From Hypericum androsaemum (taxonomy: Eukaryota; Streptophyta; Magnoliopsida; Malpighiales; Hypericaceae): DNA of 64,000 bases. The notes under the pieces were generated by a model, which saw only the letters and a program-made list of their open reading frames with translations, searched no databases and was not told the origin of the DNA. The stretch covers positions 5,518,001 through 5,582,000 of the forward strand of contig OZ023186.1 in assembly GCA_963995505.1 (NCBI GenBank). Reading direction: 5' to 3'. The position numbers and the translations under genes were made by a program. Position 1 is the first letter of the stretch. Each line of letters starts with the position of its first letter. Shown in pieces: positions 56,577-64,000 of the stretch.

Positions 56577-59500
56577 TCAACGAGGAAGGCTGTTTAGAGG
56601 AAAATTGCGTAATGGATTATCTCTCAACAACTCCGACTCCCTGCAAACACAGTGGAAGAAAGACAAATGGTTAATTATTCCACATCTTTTCCTGCATATA
56701 TATATTTACCAAGCTCTGGAGGGGTATGTGCATATACTGGCAGCTTCTACTCACTTTTTGATGTCCATGCTATCCCCCGGCCTGAGCTGCAACGACAAGG
56801 GCTTTTCACCTTGACTATGTGACTTGTCTCTGGCAGGAAAAAGAATTGAGTACCACAAAAATTATGGAGTTCACAAGTATTGATAGGTGTTATCTACGTA
56901 CTTAACCATGTTACAAATCCAGCATAAGAGTATGGATATGCCATATGTTATTTAACATGGATCATTATGCCAATAAAGTCATCGGCATGAAAATGTTATT
57001 CTTTGTTCAACACACAGCGAAAGTCAAGGAGGTAAAACTCACTCTGCACATTCCTCATCAACAAAGACTTCAATACAAGGAGTTGGAGCCATTCCTCTAG
57101 CTGCAGGTCTTGCTGGAATCTGAAACAAAACAGAATAATATAGTTGATATCCTATAGATTAAGGAGTCATTCGATTGAATCTATGAAGGAATTTTGAAGG
57201 AATTTTGATTCAAGGAGTCACCTTCTGCGATGTCCATTTAGAAGGGGCTACTATGTTTTCTTTGTTTCTCTCATCCCGAGTTCCAAGAGTCCTCCAAGGA
57301 TAAACATCTGACGTTTTCAAGTCCGGTTGATGTCCCATCATTTTGTTTGAGTTTTTATCTTTATAGATAGCAAGAGGAGCATTTTGTTTCCTGTCAAATT
57401 GGTTTAGAGCACAAGTAAGAACTAATTCTCAATAAGAAAAAAGAATACAAAACCGATTTAGATCATGTGCAATGTGCTTATTGGCAAGCTGCAATCAGAA
57501 GGTAACAATGTAGCTTCTGCAGATGTTAGATACCCAGTATGATCTTTAAGTTTCTGTCAATGGATTATCTCTTTTTCCTTGGTTGTTATTTAAATTCTAG
57601 TGTAGATACCCATACAAAGAACTGGAACAAGAGAAAGCAAGCTTTCCTTTGTCTCGATCTTCAATGTTTTTTATGAATAAATTAGCAAGATATGCTAGTT
57701 AAGCAATTTTTGAGGGAGGATGGTGGAGAATAATAAAGCAGCATTTTACGATTATGACAGGCTACCAGGATAGGCTATCACATGTTGTCTCAGATTAAGA
57801 CTAACAGTTGAGAGAAGATAGAAGGAAGTTTAAGGCAACAGCATCATTCTATTTTGCAATCTCACAATGGATCTTTACAACAGTTGACTTTTGAGAGATT
57901 TGCCGGAGGTTTTAATTAGAGAAAAGAATGCTGTAGTGTCTGTTAGTCTTTTTCTTGGACTGTTTAATTAGTGTACATTGTACAGGACTGACTTGTAGTC
58001 ACTTAGGACTTGAAGTAGCTGATATATTTATGGTTGCTGTTAGAACCATTTCTAGTTTGCAGAAAATCGCACCATACTACTAGTATTATACCCGAACTTC
58101 CGTTTTGGAGCTTGTTGAACATGAATGTTGAAGTTCATGCGTACTCACTGGTATAAATTGAATAATGAAGGAACCCTTTTTAATGATCAGTTGTTACAGA
58201 TTGTCTTCTTCTTGTGATTCTGAGGTTGCTTAATTATTTGGGACTAAATTTCTGCTCTTTAGTAACAGGAGAACAGAAAAGAGGACAACAAATAGCTGTT
58301 TTGTTGATGCAAGCTACTGAGAGTTACAGATACAAAAAATGTTACCTATCAGGCTTGACCTTTTTGTCGATAAGGCCACAACTTTCTGCTGTTCGGATTC
58401 CTGCATCAGAAGCAGATCCTTAGTAGGAAAGAGTTCAACCTGGCAAAAAGTAGACAGTGATAGTTTTGAACTTACTGTTCTCTGCATCACCCAAGACAGT
58501 TCCAAAGCTTCTTGATGGAATGTGACTATCTTCAGGGTTCTCCTTTTTTCCGAAAGAACATCAGAAATAAGAACTTTTCCAAGGCACTTAACCTGCTGTC
58601 ACAAATACTTGATCCAAAAATTTAATAGAAACCTCCCATAACTACCTCCACATATGCAGGTCTCCTCATTGATCTCGTGAGGAACTTCTTATATGCATCC
58701 TGCAGCTTCTCTATTGGTTGAGCACTCCTGTAAGAGTTGAAGGCTTATTTAGAGTGGTATAGACTAGACGGACAACACACCAAGGCACCAAAGAAATGAT
58801 AAATTAGGAGAATAAATTCAAATTTTATAGGTAGGGAGCAACTATAATATATCAGTTAACCACTAAATCCCTCTTCAGAGAACACATTCCAAAATTTTTA
58901 AAAAATTATAACAAAAAAAAGATCCCCTTGACACGGTTTCTCTGAAAAATCTTAAGGTGCATTCCTCAACATATTTGCTGCCGATATTCTAATGAAGCAG
59001 CAAATTGATGCTGCTGGTTGCACAAATCAGAAGGCCATTTTCCTCAAGTCGGGGAATAATTATTCATAAGATTTCAATCGCAGGTACAAGATAAATTAAT
59101 GGAAAACTCACCTAGTTAAACCAAGGTTGAATACATCATTTGCAACTTTCATCTTGGACTTGGACTCCATGTACAAAGCATATGCTATATAGAACATAGC
59201 ATGCGACTCCCCAATTTTGTTGGAATCGAGGAACTTATAAATGACCTCGGCATCTACACAGTTTTCAGCCTGCAATCCATATTGTTTCCATGCCAGGAAA
59301 AGGTACAATGAGCAGTAACCTCAAGCAAATAGCAAAGGTTTAGAATCAACTCGGGACTCACATATTCTAACCAGACTTTGAGGTAACGCAGGTCATCTTT
59401 GTACCGATCCAAATGCCAAAAGGTACGCACACATTGCTCATAAATCACAAGTAGTCCAGAGGAGTCTCCCCCTGATGGAAATGCCTCCTGAACCCACTTT

Positions 59501-59988
59501 ATGCACCTTCCAAGACACAGCAAAATACAACCTTTCTTATCTCAATTCCCCCTCCCACGAAAAACAAATCAGCCCAAACATCATAAACAAGGAAACGGAA
59601 CCAAAAACGAAAGCTAAACTCACTCCAGCCACGGCAGGAGCGGATCATCGCCTCGGTAGTCATCAATTGCCTGGATCAACTTCCTAATTTCACATTTCAA
59701 ACCCATAAGCCGAAACAAATAAGATCAGCAATGACACAAGAATCAAACACATTACAGGGTACGGGCTAAGGAGAAACACCTTCGGGTTTCGAGAAGAGAA
59801 GCCTTGAGTTGATTCTGGGTATGGGATTTGAGTGATTGGTTCAAGAGACCAACATTGCGCCCTCTCTTCAAAGGCCTCACGTTCTCCTTGAAGAGAAACC
59901 ACTCGTCTCCCGTCTCTTCGTTCCGCGATATGAACTCCGTCTCCGCGTCCACGACCACCTCCTTCCTCGTCTCTTCCACCTTCGCCAT
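56577..59988 (-). CDS. BUBR1/MAD3 spindle assembly checkpoint protein, complete
   Basis: Eleven exons, all GT-AG with consistent phases: 59988-59780, 59683-59624, 59506-59362, 59269-59112, 58727-58646, 58542-58476, 58400-58346, 57390-57222, 57119-57043, 56829-56755, 56640-56577. The product is 386 residues. KEN box 1 lies at residues 34-36 (FKENVRPLKRGRN). It is followed by the Mad3/BUB1 TPR region (CIKWVQEAFPSGG, VIYEQCVRTFWH, RYKDDLRYLKVWLEY, AEVIYKFLD). A second KEN box (RNKENIVAP) is in exon 8, and the C-terminus is ELLRDNPLRNFP. Plant BUBR1/MAD3 has no kinase domain, as here. It inhibits APC/C-CDC20 at unattached kinetochores as part of the mitotic checkpoint complex. No lesion is seen. 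The exon 6 acceptor follows an A-rich run, so that border is the least certain. Confidence 0.93.
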
Positions 59989-60989
59989 TGCTATCTTCTC
60001 CTATACTCGTTTCCTCTAATATTAACAAGACAAAAAGAAGGGACAAAAATATGAGGAAATTCCCACCAATTTTCAATTCCTGTTGACCAATCGTAAGAAA
60101 TCTATTTCAATTAAAGAACCCTGACCTCAGAATATTGAAACCCCCAAATTTCGCGACAAGCGAAAAAAACCCTAGACCGTGTCAGGCAAGAACCTGTCCG
60201 AAGGAAATTGATGGCCGGAGAGAGGGTATTTTGGGGAATCGGAAGTCTGAACACTAGGGTTATGGGAAAGTATCAGTTTTTGGTAGGGATTAAGAAATTG
60301 AGAGGGAGACTAGGGAGGAGAAGGATTTTGGGATTAGGGTTCTGTCGTTGAGAATTCAAAATTTTGGAAAAACTAGCCGTTTTTTAGGGGGAGCGGAGGA
60401 GATAATATTTGAATTCTGGAGAGATATTGCAAATTGGCCACTGAAGTTTTAGCCACCTGACATTTTTATTTACAGGTGGTCACTAAATATAAAGTATTGG
60501 AAAAAATTTACTTTAGTATCTTATAATTTAGTCAATTTTCACATATGATCATGTTGTTTAAAACGCATAAAACACATACATGTGATTTGTTTGAATTGAC
60601 ACTTGGCCACTCGAGCAGCTGTCATGTGTGTCAGCTCAGCGATTTGTGTACGTCGTGGGCGATGAGATTTACCAGAGATAATTTGATATCAGATATTTAA
60701 AATAAAATAAACACTATATAATTTTTTTTATAAGTCCTTATAATTGTAAATTTAAGGCGCTTAGGCTTTCATAGACTTTTAGAAGATTTCCGAACAAACA
60801 CTAAGCGGTGAACAAACAAAATACTATTAACTTTGTATCTCCAATACCAAATTTTTAGTCTGCACACGAATGGCTTCACAAGTACAACAGGGATCCTGAA
60901 GACATCCTGATTACATGGTGAGATACCCACCAACATTCAGAGTCGATTATTTTCGAATCGGGACATTCAATAACTTGTAATTGGAACAA
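59989..60989. other. Intergenic: BUBR1/MAD3 promoter region and OMT 3' flank
   Basis: The left part (to about 60400) should hold the BUBR1/MAD3 promoter; an AACGG core (minus strand, about 60379-60385) is compatible with an M-phase MSA element but is weak. The right part (60498-60640) is a repeat shared with 50527-50660. No gene is recognised. Confidence 0.45.
60498..60640 (+). repeat. Single-ended TIR-like repeat, related to 50527-50660
   Basis: Starts GGAAAAAATTTACTTTAGTA, followed by the same ordered words as at 50.5 kb. There is no nearby inverted partner. It may be a remnant terminus of a B/E-type element. Confidence 0.5.
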
Positions 60990-62936
60990 TCATTTGAATA
61001 CTTCAACAACATCAGAAATGCCATAAGCTGAGCAAACCACTCGAACACTTGAAAACCCGGAAGCCTTGCACAACGCTTCAAGCTCTTTCATATTTCTCTC
61101 GTACCCAGTAAGCCTTAGTCGCATGAGGAAGTCTACCTCTGCAATGTACCGAGAGGACATATTCGAGTCCGGTAAGTCATTTTGCGTCATGGTTATCACT
61201 ATAACCTTTCCCTTCTCGGCCAGTGCTTCGTAGCAATTTTTCAACAGTTTTACACAGTGTTCATCATCCCAGTTGTGAAGGACATCCTGTAAATTATGAA
61301 GAAACTTTTATATGATTTTAACACTCACAAGAGGAAATAGGCTAATATGACTATTTTTTTAGCTGCATGCTAATTAATATGAGCACAGCTCGTTAAACGA
61401 ACAAATCTCACCTTAATCAAAATGGCATCTCCTTTGGGAACACTAACAAACATATCTCCCTCGACGTGCCTAACCCCTGAACGTATGAAACAATCAACTA
61501 TAATTATTTCTAACAAAAAATAACTATTATGGGAAAAAAAATATCAAGTCCCCACATATTATCACGTTGTGATATGAAAATTTAATAAAATCTAAAATAA
61601 ATAAAGTGATTTCTACAAGATTTACCTGGATCTTTATAAAATTGTAACTTCGAATATAACAAATCATAAATGTGTTTTGTTCATAGTAAAATTTTCCAAT
61701 AGCCAGTTTAATTTAGTCTAATCACAATTTCGTTACAAGTGAAATATCATTGATAATATGAGAGTTTATTCGATTGGTATGAGACTTGTCAAAGAGCACT
61801 TGTTCCAATAACACAAAGCGTGGTCAAGATTTGACAGAATCTTTAGTTAAAGTGGTAAGAGACTTAAATTTATTTAAGATTTTGGGTTTAAGTTAAACGA
61901 CCGTAAAAATACTATTGAAATAATCATCCATAAATAGAGTCTGATAATGCTCTACTCTTAATACCACAAATTTCAAAAAATATATCATTGATAATTCGGT
62001 ATGCATATAACCTCCCATAATAGGCACAAGATGAGCAACAAAGAGTCAAAGAGGTGGGAAAATAGCATACTAGTAGGGGTGTATATTCGGTATTTACCGA
62101 TCCTGATTATCGAATACCGATGTTAAAAAAGACTCTACCGATCCCGATCCTGAATAATATTTGGTAAATTCAGTCTTTACCGAACTAAATTTTGGTAAAT
62201 TTGGTAAATACCGAATTTACCGAAATTGTTGAAAAATTTATAATTCATCATTAAATTTAATCCAAAAATGCAAAATAGTTTCAATAAACACAAATTCAAT
62301 CTAATAAGTACAAGTCCATCAAGTCTAATTAGTATAAAGTTTATCTAGAGCATGGACTTTTTGATGAAGTTGATAAACTTTTTGGTAAATTATCTATTAT
62401 TTGGCTTATATATTTATTAATATATTTAGTAAATTATCATTTTGATAAATTCTGTAAAATATCGATATTTATCAAAATTTATTAAATACCAAAATTTACC
62501 AATTTTTTTAAAAATCTCTTAGCGAATTGATTACCGAATACCGATTTACTGATCTCAAATTATTAATTATCAAAATTTTACCAAATTTAACGAATTCCAA
62601 TTACCATTTCCTCACCCCTACGTACCAGTCCAAGATGGTGCGGCTTTTATGACATGGGGTAGGTCGAAATTAATGCAATTGATTGATGGGTACTTGGAAA
62701 CTATCATGGTAGCCAATTTTCCCGTGCCACCTCCAACATCAACAATTGAATTGATCCCTTCGAACCCTTTGTACACCTCAAGCATCTTGCCCATTGTAAT
62801 TGCGGTGTATCCCACCATCGAGTCGTTGAAGATTTTGCCAAATTTTGGGTCTGCGCCGGCGAATTGAAACACCGGCACGCTGCTTGGTTTCTCCGGTTGA
62901 CTTCCCTCTCCACAAATAACCTCCTTCAAAGAAGAA
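60990..62936 (-). CDS. Plant type I O-methyltransferase, 3' part only
   Basis: Three exons are visible: up to about 62936-62626, 61476-61412 and 61286-60990, all GT-AG with matching phases. The first contains FQFAGADPKFGKIFNDSMVG and the SAM-binding motif VDVGGGTG (about 62722-62743). The last contains DVLHNWDDEH with the catalytic His (61275-61277) and ends ISDVVEVFK. This is a Methyltransf_2 enzyme that would methylate hydroxyl groups of phenolics or similar substrates with SAM; the substrate cannot be told. The N-terminal dimerisation half is not in the window. The left-hand end of the visible exon abuts LINE sequence at about 62940, so it may be truncated, or continue beyond 64000 if the LINE lies in an intron (a possible acceptor CAG is at 62937-62939). 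Confidence 0.8.
62074..62620. mobile_element. hAT-like MITE in an OMT intron, at the splice donor
   Basis: A 547-bp AT-rich element with short inverted ends, TAGGGGTG at the left and CACCCCTA at the right. Candidate 8-bp TSDs are CATACTAG (62066-62073) and CGTACCAG (62621-62628), two mismatches. The interior is rich in 'accgaa/tttggtaaat' words with inverted arrangement. The right TSD copy spans the exon-intron border of the OMT gene. Confidence 0.6.
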
Positions 62937-62940
62937 CTGT

Positions 62941-64000
62941 ACAATTTTTTGTTAGTTCCAATCAGAAGTTGTTTAAACCTAATCCAAGAAAAAAAATCAG
63001 GAATTGCTTTGGACCTCCAAAGCCACTTAAACAGCAGCCCCTCATTCTTAATATCAAGGAGAGTAATGCCGAGTCCCCCTCTTTCAACCGGAACAGTGAC
63101 ATGACATATGGAATCTGGCTAATACCTCTTCTATCACGGCTACTCTCTTTAGGTCCAAAACTCGTATTGAAACTGGTATTGGAGATAAGACGCTATTTTG
63201 GAAGGACGTTTGGGTCTCTTCGATGCCATTAAAGATGCTTTACCCTCGGCTTTATAGTCTTGCGACAAATAAGGATGCTCTTGTTGCGAATTATGGGCAT
63301 TGGAGGGATGGATTGTGGCATTGGGACCTGTTTTGGAGACGTCGTTTATTTGCATGGGAGGAGGAAGCAGTATCTGATCTAAGTCGCACTATTTCAGGGC
63401 ATATTGGGTCCCAATCTACTGTGGATTCTTTTATCTGGGTGCCGGATATACATGCTGGTTTCTCTGTTAATAGCTTTTACACATCTATGTTCGAGAGATT
63501 TTCGTTGTCATCTCCGAATGTTATGAGGAACGGGCGTACCAAACTTGTCCCAATGAAGGCGAGCTGCTTTCTTTGGATGGCTCTTCAAGGGAGAATCAAA
63601 ACTAGAGACAACTTGCTGAGGCGTGGTATCATTGGCCCTAGAGATTCTGCTTGTGTTTTCTGCGGTACTGATCCTGAGACTTCTACTCACCTTTTTATGC
63701 ATTGCAAGATGGCTTCTTCTCTTTGAAATTGTTTGCTCAAGCTTCTGGATATCAAGTGGTGTGTCGGAGGTGATTCCATGAATTTCTTGGAGGATTGGAT
63801 GCAACTTGTCAGGGGCAAGGTTCTGAAGAAGATGTGGTTTATTGCCTTTGCTGCTTCGTGTTGGCATCTATGGCTGGCCCGAAACAGTAGGATTTTTGAT
63901 AGTAAAGAAGTGAGCCTAGATTCTATCTTTCATTCTGTCTGCAGGAGTCTCATGGAGTGGAGCTTGTGGTATGGCATTTCAAAAGAAATTAACTGGCAGA
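62941..64000 (+). mobile_element. L1-type LINE fragment with 5' inversion, continues past the window
   Basis: 63100-64000 encodes on the plus strand the C-terminal part of a LINE ORF2. 62941-63098 encodes on the minus strand the ORF2 segment that normally lies just upstream (GGLGITLLDIKNEGLLFKWLWR). Adjacent ORF2 segments in opposite orientation are the signature of twin priming. The 3' end, tail and TSD lie outside the window. Confidence 0.8.
63140..64000 (+). pseudogene. LINE ORF2 C-terminal fragment (zf-RVT region)
   Basis: The frame reads RIETGIGDKTLFWKDVW, then the zf-RVT region with KLVPMKASCFLWMALQGRI, TRDNLLRRGI and CVFCGTDPETSTHLFMHC. A TGA at 63724-63726 interrupts it, and the same frame continues after it (NCLLKLLDIKWC...). 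No endonuclease or RT catalytic domain is in the window. It is a broken copy. Confidence 0.85.

Noticed and set aside
1..64000. CRISPR arrays, operons, riboswitches or phage genes
   Set aside because: None seen. The repeats are eukaryotic transposon structures and the genes have spliceosomal introns.

Overview
The window is nuclear DNA of a flowering plant, most likely a eudicot. Genes have GT-AG introns, the background is AT-rich, there are no operons, and plant-specific families appear (WIP zinc finger, TFL1/CEN-type PEBP, phage-type organellar RNA polymerase, plant type I O-methyltransferase). I could not name the genus.

Layout. 1-7.5 kb: a long-TIR Mutator-like element (168-7521, 9-bp TSD) that has captured a Sam50/Tob55 fragment and was later invaded by a Ty1/copia element with four in-frame stops. 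9.3-12.4 kb: a two-exon WIP-type C2H2 zinc-finger gene (minus). 13.8-20.0 kb: an apparently full-length L1-type LINE (minus) with both ORFs open and overlapping by ATGA. 22.8-33.8 kb: a 19-exon RpoT (phage-type RNA polymerase) gene (plus). All its splice sites and catalytic motifs survive, but it has two in-frame stops, and an intact copia with identical LTRs sits in intron 2, eight bases from the acceptor. A TRIM and a MITE-like element sit in later introns. 35.7-36.8 kb: a second gene-capturing long-TIR element, holding an aldo-keto reductase fragment. 43.1-45.8 kb: a LINE-like retroposon that carries only ORF1, with poly-A and a 19-bp TSD. 46.2-47.7 kb: a four-exon TFL1/CEN gene (minus) with a His-to-Gln change in the ligand pocket and a duplicated splice acceptor. 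50.8-51.5 kb: a solo LTR. 52.0-55.3 kb: three more long-TIR or foldback elements, two of them abutting with overlapping TSDs. 56.6-60.0 kb: a complete 11-exon BUBR1/MAD3 spindle-checkpoint gene (minus). 61.0-62.9 kb: the 3' part of an O-methyltransferase gene (minus) with a hAT-like MITE at a splice donor. 62.9-64.0 kb: a LINE fragment with a 5' inversion.

The host genes do not form one pathway: WIP (transcription factor), RpoT (organelle transcription), TFL1/CEN (shoot architecture), BUBR1 (mitotic checkpoint) and OMT (specialised metabolism) are independent. The unifying theme is heavy and partly very recent transposon activity. The most unusual items are the ORF1-only LINE, the two gene-capturing elements, the decaying RpoT gene, and the insertions placed on or beside splice sites. 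All calls come from reading the sequence; no database or alignment program was used.
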